Shown here piece after piece: positions 44,757-54,762 of a DNA stretch of 64,000 nucleotides. Position 1 is the first letter of the stretch. Each line of letters begins with the position of its first letter. Origin of the DNA: Mycetocola lacteus (lineage in GTDB: Bacteria > Actinomycetota > Actinomycetes > Actinomycetales > Microbacteriaceae); contig NZ_RCUY01000005.1 of assembly GCF_003667575.1 (NCBI RefSeq), positions 186,001-250,000 on the forward strand, written 5' to 3'. The notes below the pieces were generated by a model. That model did no database searches. It was not told the origin of the DNA and saw only the letters and a program-made list of their open reading frames with translations. Position numbers and translations under genes: made by a program.

Positions 44757-46210
44757 CGGCGGGAATCCGCGGTGGGACGCCCGTACTCCTCCAGCAGGCG
44801 CAGCCAGATCTCGCTCACCGTGGGGTAGGCGGGGACCGCGTGCCACAGCCTGGCCAACGGGATCTCCCCGACGATCGCCGTGGTCGCGGTCTGCACCAGC
44901 TCGGCCACCTCGGGCCCCACAAAGGTCGCGCCCAGGATAACCTCGCGGTCGGTATCCACCACGAGCCTGGCCTTCCCGGTGTATCCGTCTCGGGACAGGC
45001 TCGACCCGGCAACCCAGCCCAGGTTGTAGTCGACCACACGCACCGAGTATCCGGCCTTCGTGGCCTGCTCGGCGCTCGGCCCCACGGCCGCAACCTCGGG
45101 ATCGGTGAACACCACCTGTGGGACGGCACCGTGGTCGGCGGTGGCCACGTGAATCCCCCAGGGCTCGGTCGAGAGCTCGCTCCCGCTCGCACGGGCGGCG
45201 ATCACGTCGCCGGCGGCGCGGGCCTGATACTTGCCCTGGTGGGTGAGCAGTGCCCGGTGGTTGACATCGCCCACTCCGTAGAGCCAGTCGAAGCCCTCGA
45301 CCAGCAGGGTGTCGTCAACGGACAGCCAGTCGCCCGGGGTGAGACCAACGTTTTCGAGTCCGAGGTCACGGGTGTTCGCCCCGCGGCCGGTGGCCACCAC
45401 CACCTCATCGGCGTGCACCTCTCCGGCGGAGGTAGAGATGGTGACCTCGCCGGAGGAAGCGCGTTCGATGCGGTCGGTCGAGGTTCCCGTGTGCACGGTG
45501 ACGCCCAGCTCGCGCAGGCCATCGGCCACATACTCGCCGGCAAAGTCTTCGAGTCCGGCCAGCAGCGTGCCCCGCGCAATCAGCGTCACCTCGGAGCCGA
45601 GGGAGGCGAAGGCCGTGGCCATCTCGGTTCCCACCACCCCGCCGCCGATGATCGCCAGACGTGGCGGCACACTCTGCGCCGCGGTAATCTCGCGGCTGGT
45701 CCAGGCACCAGCTTCCTCGATCCCCGGGATCTTGGGGACGGTCGCGATCGAACCGGTGGCCACCACAACCGCGTGGTTGGCGGTGAGGATGGTGACCTCA
45801 CCATCCGGTCCGGTCACCGTCACCTCACGCTCGCCGCTCAGGCGACCGTGTCCGCGCACCAGGTCGATGTGTGCGCTCTCGAGCCAACGCACCTGTCCCG
45901 CGTCGTCCCAGTTACTGGTGAAGGAATCGCGCCGAGCCAGCACCGCGGGCACGTCCAGTTCACCGGTGATCGCCTCGGCCGCGCCGGGGACCGCCCTGGC
46001 CGCACGCAAAATCTGTCCCGAACGCAGCAGCGCCTTGGACGGCATGCAGGCCCAGTAGGAGCATTCGCCGCCCACCAGTTCTCGCTCCACGATCACCGTG
46101 CTCAAGCCGCCGCGTACCGCGCGGTCGGCGGCATTTTCGCCCACCGGACCGGCCCCGATCACGATGACATCCACCGTGCGCCGCGTTGTTGTTGTCGAAT
46201 CCTCACTCAT
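44753..46210 (-). CDS. Pyridine nucleotide-disulfide oxidoreductase
   Basis: 485 residues. FAD motif VIVIGAGPVGENAADRA, the redox-active pair in GGECSYWACMPSKALL (CxxxxC), NAD(P) motif IGGGVVGTEMATAFASLG, FAD motif GVGDVNHRALLTHQGKY and C-terminal dimerisation domain with HAVPAYPTVSE, where the His/Glu pair near the disulfide would sit. Family members include lipoamide dehydrogenase, mycothione reductase and mercuric reductase; here no 2-oxo acid genes are nearby and no HMA domain is present, so the substrate is open. Start chosen at the ATG of MSEDSTTTTRR. Confidence 0.88.
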   Translation of the reverse strand: MSEDSTTTTRRTVDVIVIGAGPVGENAADRAVRGGLSTVIVERELVGGECSYWACMPSKALLRSGQILRAARAVPGAAEAITGELDVPAVLARRDSFTSNWDDAGQVRWLESAHIDLVRGHGRLSGEREVTVTGPDGEVTILTANHAVVVATGSIATVPKIPGIEEAGAWTSREITAAQSVPPRLAIIGGGVVGTEMATAFASLGSEVTLIARGTLLAGLEDFAGEYVADGLRELGVTVHTGTSTDRIERASSGEVTISTSAGEVHADEVVVATGRGANTRDLGLENVGLTPGDWLSVDDTLLVEGFDWLYGVGDVNHRALLTHQGKYQARAAGDVIAARASGSELSTEPWGIHVATADHGAVPQVVFTDPEVAAVGPSAEQATKAGYSVRVVDYNLGWVAGSSLSRDGYTGKARLVVDTDREVILGATFVGPEVAELVQTATTAIVGEIPLARLWHAVPAYPTVSEIWLRLLEEYGRPTADSRR

Positions 46211-46312
46211 GCTGTGCCCCCTTCGTGGCCAACCGCCATGTTGTTCTTCCATCCTGGTTCAGGTTCCTGAAAAACGATAGACATCTTTTCTGAGTTCCGG
46301 CCCGGTGCCGCG

Positions 46313-46756
46313 TTAGCGTCCCGGCGCACGGGTGACCACCTGCTGCAGGATCCACTCGTTCCCGTCCGGATCCTCAAATGAGGCAAAGGTGCCATAGCTC
46401 TCGGCCTCGGGATGCGCCCCGGGCACCCGGTTCACACTGCCCGCCCAGTGAAAGACGCCGTCGGCATCGTGCCAGAGCCCGCTGATCGCGACCCCGCGCT
46501 CGGCCAGCTCGGCGCGGGCTCCGGCGATATCGGCGGTCACCAGGTGCAGCCCGCGGACGGTGCCGGGACGCGCTTCGGTGAGCTTTTCGCCGAAGATGAT
46601 CGATGCCGCCGAGCCCGGCGGGGTGACCTGAACCACCCGCAGGCCGCGTTCGGTGCGGAAATCGGCGTCCTCGCGGAATCCGATGCCGGTGTAAAAGGCG
46701 AGGGCGCGGTCCACGTCGGCGACGGGAATCACGACCACCTCAAGCTTGAGTTCCAT
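46313..46756 (-). CDS. Glyoxalase/VOC family protein
   Basis: 147 residues, two beta-alpha-beta-beta-beta modules: LEVVVIPVADVDRALAFYTG and HLVTADIAGARAELAERGV, ending FASFEDPDGNEWILQQV with the metal-ligand Glu position. Likely metal-dependent dioxygenase, lyase or resistance protein. GGAG lies 7 nt before the ATG at 46756. Divergent from the CGNR regulator with three palindromic operators between them, so probably its target. Confidence 0.87.
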   Translation of the reverse strand: MELKLEVVVIPVADVDRALAFYTGIGFREDADFRTERGLRVVQVTPPGSAASIIFGEKLTEARPGTVRGLHLVTADIAGARAELAERGVAISGLWHDADGVFHWAGSVNRVPGAHPEAESYGTFASFEDPDGNEWILQQVVTRAPGR

Positions 46757-46778
46757 GCTGTGCTCCATTCCGACCGGC

Positions 46779-46892
46779 ATCACCGGTCTAAGTGGTGATG
46801 ATCATGACACGTAAAATCGTCACCTGTCAAACCGGTGACGAATTTGGGTGATTCGCTTGCGCACACCCGAGGTCACCGGTCAGAATGGTGAC
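46779..46892. promoter_or_regulatory. Three 6-9-6 palindromes between glyoxalase and CGNR genes
   Basis: ATCACC-N9-GGTGAT at 46779-46799, GTCACC-N9-GGTGAC at 46819-46839 and again at 46872-46892. Same arm sequence and same 9-bp spacer. The last ends directly at the CGNR start codon. Confidence 0.7.
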
Positions 46893-47465
46893 ATGAAACA
46901 CGCCTTCCCGTGCGGCTGCCTCCCCCTCGACCTGGTGGGGACGCTGCGTGCGCGCCGAAACGAGCGGCCGCGGGAGTGCCTGGAAACCCCCACCGACCTC
47001 GACGACTGGCTGGATCAGTCGGGCCTCCTGCCCGGCGCCCACACCGCGAACCCCGCCGTGCTTGCCGACGCCCTGGCTCTGCGCGAGGCCATGTACGCCC
47101 TGGTCTGGGCGCGACTGCACGGCGAGGCCTTGCCGGAGGATTCCGTCGACCTCCTGAACCTGCACGCATCCGCGCCGGTCCTGGCGGCGGAGCTACGGGC
47201 GGCGCCCTCGGCCGCGAACGACGCGGGCTGGCGTCCACGGGGCACGGCAGCGGAGGCGCTGGGCAATATTGCTCGCCAGGCGGTGGCCATCATCGGCGGC
47301 CCCGATGCCGCCCTGCTGCGCGAGTGCGCCCGCCCCGAGTGCACCCAGGTGTATCTCGATCACTCCCGTGGACACCGCCGCGAATGGTGCTCGATGAAGA
47401 CCTGCGGCAGCCGTGTAAAGGCCGCCGCCTACCGTGCCCGCAAGCGGGACGAGGCCCTCGCCTAG
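46893..47465 (+). CDS. CGNR zinc-finger (ABATE domain) regulator
   Basis: 190 residues. N-terminal ABATE-like domain and the C-terminal zinc finger with Cys145, Cys150, Cys166 and Cys171; the last is in CGSR, the CGNR signature position, followed by a basic tail (RVKAAAYRARKR). Family members are stress-responsive DNA-binding regulators. ATG at 46893 sits directly after a palindromic operator; an in-frame upstream start at 46848 would cover two operators and is not favoured. CAGAAT at 46881-46886 is -10-like, so the mRNA may be leaderless. Confidence 0.85.
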   Translation: MKHAFPCGCLPLDLVGTLRARRNERPRECLETPTDLDDWLDQSGLLPGAHTANPAVLADALALREAMYALVWARLHGEALPEDSVDLLNLHASAPVLAAELRAAPSAANDAGWRPRGTAAEALGNIARQAVAIIGGPDAALLRECARPECTQVYLDHSRGHRREWCSMKTCGSRVKAAAYRARKRDEALA

Positions 47466-47666
47466 CCTCGGCGTCGTAACGATTCGACTACGGAATGCGC
47501 AGTTTGTTCGCGGATACCGATCAAAAACGCCCGACACGCGCCAAATCCGCCGCAGTCTGGGAGTTCGGTCCGAATACATAACAGAGGGCTGGTTACTCTG
47601 GGCAGGACACCGCCGGTGTCGAGGCTTACCCCTCCACTCCATCGATCCCCGCCCTGGAGCGCAGTA

Positions 47667-48626
47667 ATGAAGAAGTTTTTGAAGGTCACCCTGAAGGTCT
47701 TCGGAGTGATTCTGGCAATCTTTGCCCTGATCCTCGCCACCACCTCAATCGTCAACGCCGTGGCCAGCTCCCAAGAAGCCGACCGGATCACCCCGTACGG
47801 CAAATTCTCCACCGTCGACGGCAAGAAGATGAACCTGGTCACCACCGGTGACGGTCCCGAGACCATCGTCCTACTGCCCGGGTTTGGCACCTCCGCCCCG
47901 GCCATCGACTTCCTGCCGCTCACCGAAAAGCTCGCCGAAACCCACCGTGTGGTTGTGGTGGAGCCCTTCGGGTACGGACTGAGCGATCAGACCGAGAAGC
48001 CGCGCACCAGCGAGAATATCGTGACCGAGGTGCACGAGGCGCTGCACCAGCAGGGCATCGACCGCTTCGTGCTCGGCGGCCACTCGATCGCCGGCATCTA
48101 CTCGCTGAACTACGTCAATAAGTATCCCGAGGATGTCATCGCCTTCGTGGGTGTGGACACCAGCGTGCCCGACCAGCCCGGCATGGACGTCTCCTTCCCG
48201 ATCGACCTGATGCGGGCAGCCAAGGCCACCGGAATTGCACGCGCAGTCACAGCCCTCGACAGCGATCCGCTGGCCAAGTTTGCCAAGGACTACCCCGAGG
48301 AGGCGCGCGAGCAGAACACCCTGATCGTGAACCGCAACGCGATGTCGGACACCTACCTGGACGAGATGAGCCGGATCGGCGCGAACTTCGCCGACGCCAA
48401 GGCGCGAAAGCTCACCTTCCCGGCGGACCTGCCCGTCCTGCTGTTTGCACAGGACCCCAACCCGGCCAACCCGAACTGGCTGAAGCTGCACGAGGAGCAG
48501 GCTGCACACTCGACCCACGGTGAGGTCATCGGGATGAAGGGCGACCACTACCTACACCACACCGAGTCCGCCCAGATCGCCGAGGACACCAACCGGTTCC
48601 TCGCCGCACTGCCCGGCGACGAGTAG
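47667..48626 (+). CDS. Alpha/beta hydrolase, membrane-anchored
   Basis: 319 residues. N-terminal membrane segment at 8-30 (VFGVILAIFALILATTSIVN), then an alpha/beta-hydrolase fold: oxyanion LPGFGTS, nucleophile elbow GGHSIAG (Ser140), and C-terminal His in KGDHYLHHT. The signal-anchor means it works outside the membrane. The activity class (esterase, lipase or peptidase) is open. Preceded by GGAG before the ATG at 47667 and followed by a strong terminator, so a single-gene unit. Confidence 0.87.
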   Translation: MKKFLKVTLKVFGVILAIFALILATTSIVNAVASSQEADRITPYGKFSTVDGKKMNLVTTGDGPETIVLLPGFGTSAPAIDFLPLTEKLAETHRVVVVEPFGYGLSDQTEKPRTSENIVTEVHEALHQQGIDRFVLGGHSIAGIYSLNYVNKYPEDVIAFVGVDTSVPDQPGMDVSFPIDLMRAAKATGIARAVTALDSDPLAKFAKDYPEEAREQNTLIVNRNAMSDTYLDEMSRIGANFADAKARKLTFPADLPVLLFAQDPNPANPNWLKLHEEQAAHSTHGEVIGMKGDHYLHHTESAQIAEDTNRFLAALPGDE

Positions 48627-48666
48627 GAGTGGGGCGGCATAATCACCCGCTCCTCACCGGATATGC

Positions 48667-48699
48667 AGGGCCCGGATTCCGCTCGGAATCCGGGCCCTT
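48667..48699 (+). terminator. Intrinsic terminator after the hydrolase
   Basis: AGGGCCCGGATTCC and GGAATCCGGGCCCT make a perfect 14-bp stem with GCTC loop, then TT. Confidence 0.85.
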
Positions 48700-48786
48700 G
48701 GCATGCCACGGTGCACGAGCGCAGCGCCGCTCAGGTGAATACAACCGCGCCCCGATACGAACGCTACGTCGCGGTGCGGGCTACCC

Positions 48787-49368
48787 CTAGCCCTCGGCGA
48801 GCTTTGCCAGCGCTCGGGCGAGACGGGCGTCGCGGGTTTTCTGGGTGGCCGCGGTGATCAGCGGGTGCAGGATCGAGTACCTCGCCGAGGCGCTGAGATT
48901 CTCAAAGGCCGCGGCAATCACTGGGTCGGCGGCGAGGGCCAGGGCCAGGTCCTCGGGGATCTCCACGTCGGCGGAGCCCGCGTATGCCCGATCCCAGCGT
49001 CCATCGGCGCGGGCAGCTGCCACCTCGGCGTGGCCGCGCGGGCGGATACGGCCGGCCGCATCCAGTTCGGCGATGATGCCCACGTTGCGTGCCGACCACA
49101 TCGAGGCCCGACGGCGCGGGGTGAATCGCTGGAGGAAGGTCGCCTCGTTAAAGGAGCGCTTCTGGCCGTCGATCCATCCGCTACACAGGGCCTCCTCGAG
49201 CGCCTGCCCGTAGGTGAGCGTGGTGGGTTCCACGGTTCCCTTCTTGGCCAGGTGTAGCCAGACCCCGTCGGAGGTTTCCTCGTTGGCATCAAGCCAGGCG
49301 CGCCAGGCGAGCACATCCTCCACGATGAGCTGTCCGTCGGGGCCCGGGGGTGTGGATTCCGTCTTCAT
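48787..49368 (-). CDS. YdeI/OmpD-associated family protein
   Basis: 193 residues. Typical YdeI pattern: WLDANEETSDGVWLHLAKKG, LTYGQALEEALCSGWIDGQK, FLQRFTPRRRASMWSARN and the C-terminal LSASARYSILHPLITAATQKTR region. The family is linked to resistance to bacteriocins and membrane stress; the biochemical function is unknown. Stands alone between two terminator-bounded regions. Confidence 0.87.
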   Translation of the reverse strand: MKTESTPPGPDGQLIVEDVLAWRAWLDANEETSDGVWLHLAKKGTVEPTTLTYGQALEEALCSGWIDGQKRSFNEATFLQRFTPRRRASMWSARNVGIIAELDAAGRIRPRGHAEVAAARADGRWDRAYAGSADVEIPEDLALALAADPVIAAAFENLSASARYSILHPLITAATQKTRDARLARALAKLAEG

Positions 49369-49454
49369 GCCCCCAGGCTAGTCGTCGCAGACGACATCCC
49401 GATGCGGCAACCCGAAACCGTCCGCCACTCAGCAGCGCTATCGGGATCGGCAAC

Positions 49455-50192
49455 TCACCCGGGTCGCCGCTTCAGGACGTCCTGCACCCGGGACCCACCG
49501 GTCACCCAGCCGGCAAACCGTGGATCCATGCTCGCCAGCAGCCGCCCCACATCCCGAAGCCGTCGATCCGAGCGCACATCGAGCAGCGGCTCGGCGTGCG
49601 CGACCCGGTTGCGCAGCGCGTGCAGCCGGGTGGCCTGGGTGCCAAGAACACGACCATCGGTCGCTCCACTTCCGCGGTGTGGAAACCCCGATGAGAGAGC
49701 TTCCCTCCAGAGAATGTCGCGCTGCAGAAAGTTCCGAGAGCCCGCATTTTGAGCCGGGAGCAAATTGGCAAAGACACCGAAAGTGAGTTGTGAAACCAGG
49801 TCATTATGATCGATGGGGGCACGTCCGCGTGGATGATCAGGCCCCCGCCGATTGCGCGAGCGCACAGCATTTCGCACGACCCGATCCAGCGGTACACGCA
49901 GAATCGTGTTGAGCGGACGTGCGGCGCGTTCCGTCCAGTGCTCCGTGAAGGGCGGTTCCGGGCCAGAGGGAGGCCGGCTCACGTTCCAGCTGCGAAGCTC
50001 GCGATCAATCCGGTTCCGAAGAAACACCTCGGTGAGTGCGAGCGTCTCGTGCCACGCACCCGCAAGTTGGACGTTCCAGAGATACAGGTCGAGAGCACGA
50101 TGCGGATGGCCATCGGCCGCCACCAGATAGGTTTCGAATCGGGCAGGGTGGAGGCCACCGACAATGGTCGCGAATTTCGTCTCGGGCAGCAT
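49455..50192 (-). CDS. HEPN/Abi-like protein
   Basis: 245 residues, all-helical. Matches the Abi-like pattern of long helices (LYLWNVQLAGAWHETLALTE, VFLRNRIDREL) and the R-x4-H motif of HEPN domains at Arg194-His199 (RNRVAH) near the C-terminus. HEPN proteins of this type are often RNases of abortive-infection or toxin systems. No partner antitoxin or methylase is seen next to it. Lower GC than its neighbours and a solitary position suggest transfer. Start: the ATG at 50192 has no strong ribosome site. Confidence 0.65.
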   Translation of the reverse strand: MLPETKFATIVGGLHPARFETYLVAADGHPHRALDLYLWNVQLAGAWHETLALTEVFLRNRIDRELRSWNVSRPPSGPEPPFTEHWTERAARPLNTILRVPLDRVVRNAVRSRNRRGPDHPRGRAPIDHNDLVSQLTFGVFANLLPAQNAGSRNFLQRDILWREALSSGFPHRGSGATDGRVLGTQATRLHALRNRVAHAEPLLDVRSDRRLRDVGRLLASMDPRFAGWVTGGSRVQDVLKRRPG

Positions 50193-50516
50193 GAGGCAAG
50201 TATGAGGCGGAGGGAGCTCTGCACGTCAAGTTGCGGACAGGTAGCGGACAAATTGGCGAAATCTACCCACGGGGTGAGAACCCATGATAATTTGAAGGCA
50301 TACGAGGACAAGGTCCCTCGTCAAATGGTTTGAAGGATCCCCTCGCCGAATCTCCGGATTACGGCAAGGGGGTTTTTCTTGTCCGGGGCGGCTTTGAACC
50401 CACGCCCGCGCGACACCGGCTGGACAGCAGACCCGTGGACCATCACAATCGAAAGATACCGCGCGTTTCGCTGGCGACTGCGCGCGGTGCATGTGATCCC
50501 GTTCGGAAGGCACCCC
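50193..50516. other. Intergenic region between Abi-like and UvrA-like genes
   Basis: 324 bases without a supported gene; lower GC on the left. A leaky hairpin CCCCTCGCCGAATC with GATTACGGCAAGGGG is followed by TTTTT (50339-50377), likely a terminator. The 140 bp before the UvrA-like ATG are open but look like a leader. Confidence 0.45.
50339..50377 (+). terminator. Possible terminator upstream of the UvrA-like gene
   Basis: Imperfect stem with a run of five T at 50373-50377 on the plus strand; no plus-strand gene precedes it, so it may be a remnant or an attenuator. Confidence 0.4.
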
Positions 50517-52880
50517 ATGAGCACCGTCCCCCACGCAGCAGACAGCCACGACCTGATCCGGGTCATCGGTGCCCGCGAAAACAACCTCAAAGACGTGAGC
50601 GTCGACATCCCCAAGCGCCGCCTCACGGTGTTCACCGGGGTGTCCGGTTCGGGTAAGAGCTCGCTGGTTTTTGGGACCATCGCCGCCGAATCACAGCGCA
50701 TGATTAACGAGACCTACAGCGCGTTCCTGCAGGGATTCATGCCCAGCGTGGGTCGCCCCGATGTGGACGTCCTCTCGGGGATCACCACCGCGATCATCGT
50801 GGATCAGGAGCGGATGGGATCCAACTCGCGCTCCACCGTGGGCACCGCAACCGACGCGACCCCGATGCTGCGCATCCTGTTCAGCCGCCTGGGTCAGCCC
50901 CACATCGGCTCCCCGCAGGCTTTCGCCTTCAACGTGCCCTCGGTTTCCGGGGCCGGTGCCGTCACCATCCAGAAGGAGGGTCGCACCGTCAAGGAGCGCC
51001 GCGAATTCTCGGTGACCGGCGGTATGTGCCCCCGTTGCGAGGGCATGGGCAAGGTCAACGACCTCGACCTGACCCAGCTCTTTGACGACTCCAAGTCCCT
51101 CAACGAGGGTGCCCTCACCATCCCCGGCTACACGGCCGACGGCTGGGGCGTTAAGATTTTCACCGGTTCGGGCTTCTTCAGCCCGGATAAGCCGATTCGC
51201 GAGTTCACCGAGAAGGAGATGACCGCGTTCCTCTATAAGGATCCGGTGAAGGTCAAGATCGGCGACATCAACATGACCTATGAGGGTCTGATCCCCAAGC
51301 TCCGCAAGTCCATGCTCAGCAAGGACCGTGAGGCGATGCAGCCGCATATCCGCGCGTTTGTGGACCGGGCGGTGACCTTCACCACGTGCCCCGACTGCCT
51401 GGGCACACGCCTGAACGAGGGTGCGCGGTCCTCAAAGATCGCCGGGATCAACATTGCCGATGCCTGCGCGATGCAGATCAGCGACCTCGCCGAGTGGGTG
51501 CGCGGGCTGGATGACCCGAGCGTCGCCCCGCTGCTGGAAACCCTGGGCGGCGCGCTGGATTCGTTTGTGGAGATCGGCCTGGGCTATCTGACCCTGGATC
51601 GTCCGGCGGGCACCCTCTCCGGCGGTGAGGCGCAGCGCACCAAGATGATTCGTCACCTGGGATCCTCGCTGACCGATGTAACTTACATCTTCGATGAGCC
51701 CACCATCGGCCTGCACCCGCACGATATCGCCCGGATGAACACCCTGCTGCTGCGCCTGCGCGATAAGGGCAACACGGTGATCGTGGTGGAGCATAAGCCC
51801 GAGACCATCGCGATTGCCGACCACGTGGTGGACATGGGTCCGCGGGCAGGAAGCGCCGGCGGGCAGATCTGCTTCACCGGGACCGTCGAGGGGCTGCGCG
51901 GGAGCGACACCCTCACCGGACACCACCTGGATGATCGCGCGCACCTCAAGGAATCGGTGCGGACATCCACCGGCGCGCTGGCGATCCGCGGGGCGAGCAC
52001 CCACAACCTCAAGAACGTGGACGTGGATATTCCGCTGGGCATCCTCACCGTGATCACCGGCGTGGCCGGCTCAGGCAAGAGTTCGCTGATCCACGGCTCG
52101 ATCCCCCGGGATGCCGGGGTGGTCACCGTGGATCAGGGCGCGATTCGGGGATCGCGACGCTCGAATCCCGCCACCTATACCGGGCTGCTGGAGCCGATCC
52201 GCAAGGCGTTTGCCAAGGCCAACGGGGTCAAGCCCGCGCTGTTCAGCGCCAACTCGGAAGGGGCCTGCCCCACCTGTAATGGTGCCGGCGTGATCTATAC
52301 CGATCTGGGCATGATGGCCAGCGTCGCCAGCACCTGTGAGGTGTGTGGCGGCAAGCGCTTCCTCGCCGAGGTCCTGGACTTCACCCTGGGAGGCAAGAAC
52401 ATTGCCGAGGTTCTGGCGATGCCCATCGCCGAGGCCGCCGCCTTCTTTGCCGAGGGCGAGGCGCGCACCCCGGCGGCCCTCAAGATCCTCGACCGACTAG
52501 TGGATGTGGGCATCGGCTACATCAGCCTGGGTCAGCCGCTCACGACCCTCTCCGGCGGCGAGCGCCAACGACTCAAGCTCGCCGTGCAGATGGCCGAGGA
52601 TGGCGACGTCTATGTGCTGGACGAGCCCACCACCGGCCTGCACCTGGCCGATGTCCAGGCCCTGCTGGGGCTGCTGGATCGCCTGGTTGAGTCCGGCAAG
52701 TCCGTGATCGTGATCGAGCACCACCAGGCCGTGATGGCCCACGCCGACTGGATCATCGACGTGGGCCCGGGTGCCGGCCACGACGGCGGATCGATCGTGT
52801 TCGAGGGCACCCCCGCCGACCTGGTGGCCGCGCACTCAACCCTGACCGGCGAGCACCTCGCCGCCTACGTGGGGGCCTAG
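50517..52880 (+). CDS. UvrA-like ATPase without UvrB-binding domain (class II/III, resistance-type)
   Basis: 787 residues, about 150 shorter than UvrA. Two ABC modules: Walker [13 protein letters not shown] near 40 and [12 protein letters not shown] in the second half; signatures LSGGEAQR and LSGGERQR; Walker [10 protein letters not shown] and LDEPTTGLH. Zinc-finger Cys pairs CPRC, CPDC, CPTC and CEVC are present. The segment that binds UvrB in UvrA is missing, as in DrrC-type self-resistance proteins. Likely DNA-damage or drug-adduct related and independent of UvrBC; function otherwise unknown. Start at 50517 (GGAAGG upstream). Confidence 0.87.
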   Translation: MSTVPHAADSHDLIRVIGARENNLKDVSVDIPKRRLTVFTGVSGSGKSSLVFGTIAAESQRMINETYSAFLQGFMPSVGRPDVDVLSGITTAIIVDQERMGSNSRSTVGTATDATPMLRILFSRLGQPHIGSPQAFAFNVPSVSGAGAVTIQKEGRTVKERREFSVTGGMCPRCEGMGKVNDLDLTQLFDDSKSLNEGALTIPGYTADGWGVKIFTGSGFFSPDKPIREFTEKEMTAFLYKDPVKVKIGDINMTYEGLIPKLRKSMLSKDREAMQPHIRAFVDRAVTFTTCPDCLGTRLNEGARSSKIAGINIADACAMQISDLAEWVRGLDDPSVAPLLETLGGALDSFVEIGLGYLTLDRPAGTLSGGEAQRTKMIRHLGSSLTDVTYIFDEPTIGLHPHDIARMNTLLLRLRDKGNTVIVVEHKPETIAIADHVVDMGPRAGSAGGQICFTGTVEGLRGSDTLTGHHLDDRAHLKESVRTSTGALAIRGASTHNLKNVDVDIPLGILTVITGVAGSGKSSLIHGSIPRDAGVVTVDQGAIRGSRRSNPATYTGLLEPIRKAFAKANGVKPALFSANSEGACPTCNGAGVIYTDLGMMASVASTCEVCGGKRFLAEVLDFTLGGKNIAEVLAMPIAEAAAFFAEGEARTPAALKILDRLVDVGIGYISLGQPLTTLSGGERQRLKLAVQMAEDGDVYVLDEPTTGLHLADVQALLGLLDRLVESGKSVIVIEHHQAVMAHADWIIDVGPGAGHDGGSIVFEGTPADLVAAHSTLTGEHLAAYVGA

Positions 52881-54064
52881 CCGCCCAGCGCCACCGCGGG
52901 CGAGGTGCGGGCCGCGCGCAGGGCCGGGAGCACCCCGGCGATTGCCCCGACCACCACCGTGGCCAGGACTCCGGCGGCCAGCACCGCGAGTGGAACCTCG
53001 AGCTTCCATCCGTTGGAGGCCGCCACGATCGCGGTGACCGCGAACCCCGCCCCGGCCCCGGCGAGCCCGCCGAGCAGCGCCAGCAGCACCGCCTCCATCA
53101 GGAACTGATTGCGAATGTGCCCCCGAGTGGCACCCAGGGATCGACGCAGCCCGATCTCCCGGCGACGCTCCAGCACGGTAATCACCATCGTGTTGGCCAC
53201 GCCGATCCCGCCCACCAGCAGCGCAATCGACCCAACCCCGATCAGCAGACCCGTGAAGGCCTGATCCACGGTGTTTTTAGCCGCGAGCGCATCCGAGGGG
53301 CGGCTCACGCTGATCTGATTCGGAGCCTCGGGGTTGATTGTGGCGGGCAGCAGCTCGCGCACCGCGGGCACCCGGTCCTCGGTGGAGCGCTCGTAGAGCA
53401 CCATCGGGGACCCGTCAAAGTTGAACCTGGCGGCGGCCACCCCGGGTCCGATCAGCGCGCTGGAGTTCAGCTCGGGGGTCAGTAGTGAGGGGCTCAGGAT
53501 GCCCAGCACCGTGAAGTTCTGACCACCCAGCCACACCTGAACCCCGGGCTCGGTGACACCCAGCGCCTCGGCCGCCCCAGATCCCAGCACCACCAGGTCC
53601 TGCTTTTCGGTGACGGCGTTGAACCAGCGTCCCGAAGCCAGCGCGGTCCCGGTGGTTTTCAGCAGGTCTCCCCCGGCCACCCGCACCCGCAGTCCACCGG
53701 TTTCCCCGGCGGGGGTGAGCTCATTGCGGTACACGTGATAGTCGATGCTCGCGGTCCATCCCGAGGACTCGACCCCGTTGATCCGCAGCACGCGGGTGCC
53801 AGCATCCGGGGGCAGCTTGGTGTCGCCGCCCAGCAGGTCTTTGCCCGCGCTGATGGTGAGCAGGTTGGTGCCCAGAGCCGCAAGCTTCTCCCGCACGGCC
53901 GCCTGGCTTGACGTGGAGATTCCGATCACCGCGATCATCGCCGCGATGCCAATCGCGATACCCAGGGCCGAGAGAGCCGCCCGCATCGGGTGCACGCGTA
54001 CCCCGTGCAGGCCCAGCGCCACCAGGTCCCCCGCGCGCAGGCGGGACTTGGGTAGCGCGCTCAT
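52877..54064 (-). CDS. Module B ABC transporter permease, MacB type
   Basis: 395 residues. N-terminal segment ([19 protein letters not shown]), periplasmic-type domain, and three C-terminal segments with [19 protein letters not shown]. Paralogous to the permease at 20370-21605 over its full length (same motif order). Last gene of the leftward operon permease-ATPase-adaptor-lipoprotein; overlaps the ATPase gene by 4 nt. Convergent with the UvrA-like gene. Confidence 0.93.
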   Translation of the reverse strand: MSALPKSRLRAGDLVALGLHGVRVHPMRAALSALGIAIGIAAMIAVIGISTSSQAAVREKLAALGTNLLTISAGKDLLGGDTKLPPDAGTRVLRINGVESSGWTASIDYHVYRNELTPAGETGGLRVRVAGGDLLKTTGTALASGRWFNAVTEKQDLVVLGSGAAEALGVTEPGVQVWLGGQNFTVLGILSPSLLTPELNSSALIGPGVAAARFNFDGSPMVLYERSTEDRVPAVRELLPATINPEAPNQISVSRPSDALAAKNTVDQAFTGLLIGVGSIALLVGGIGVANTMVITVLERRREIGLRRSLGATRGHIRNQFLMEAVLLALLGGLAGAGAGFAVTAIVAASNGWKLEVPLAVLAAGVLATVVVGAIAGVLPALRAARTSPAVALGG

Positions 54065-54762
54065 GCGGCCACCACCGGTTCGGCGTCGCGCTCATCGCTC
54101 TCGATCCGGCCGTCGCGGATCGACACCCGGCGGGGTAGCCGCGCGGCCAGATCGCGATCATGGGTGATGACGACCACGGTGGTCCCCGCCGCATGAAGCT
54201 CGCGCAGGATCTCGACCACGATCTCCCCCGAGCGCGAATCGAGGCTCCCGGTGGGCTCATCGGCCAGCAGCAGGTCGGGGTTGCGTACCATTGCGCGTGC
54301 AATGGCCACCCGCTGCCGCTCGCCACCGGACATCTGGGCCGGGCGATGACCCAGTCGGTGTCCGAGTCCCACCCGCTCCAGCGCCTCGGTCGCCACCGCA
54401 CGCCGCTCCCGCACCGGCTTGCCAGTGTAGAGCAGTCCGGAGGCCACGTTGTCGAGCGCGCTCACGCCCTCGGAGAGCTGAAACTGCTGGAACACAAACC
54501 CGATGCTGTAGGCGCGCAGGGCGCTGAGCTGACGGTCGCTGAGCTTCTCCACGGCGAATCCGGCCACCCGAGTCTGTCCGCCGCTGGCCCGATCCAGGGT
54601 GCCGATCAGGTTGAGCAGGGTGGACTTGCCCGAGCCGCTGGGGCCGACGATCGCCACCAGCTCGCCGCGGTCCACGCGCAGGCTCACCCCGTCCAGGGCG
54701 CGGGTGGGCGGGGACCCGTACTCGCGACTCACCCCGACCAGCTCGATCATCGGGACACTCAC
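54061..54762 (-). CDS. Module B ABC transporter ATPase, MacB/LolD type
   Basis: 233 residues. Walker [16 protein letters not shown] loop [12 protein letters not shown], signature [15 protein letters not shown], Walker [17 protein letters not shown] and H loop ITHDRDLA. Paralogue of the module A ATPase, with the same loop after the Q loop. Overlaps its neighbours by 4 nt on both sides. Confidence 0.94.
   Translation of the reverse strand: MSVPMIELVGVSREYGSPPTRALDGVSLRVDRGELVAIVGPSGSGKSTLLNLIGTLDRASGGQTRVAGFAVEKLSDRQLSALRAYSIGFVFQQFQLSEGVSALDNVASGLLYTGKPVRERRAVATEALERVGLGHRLGHRPAQMSGGERQRVAIARAMVRNPDLLLADEPTGSLDSRSGEIVVEILRELHAAGTTVVVITHDRDLAARLPRRVSIRDGRIESDERDAEPVVAA

Noticed and set aside
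50379..50420. tRNA 3'-end-like sequence on the minus strand (GGTTCAAAGCC T-loop form)
   Set aside because: Only two or three of five T-stem pairs form and no acceptor, D or anticodon arm follows; could be an old integration scar but not supportable.
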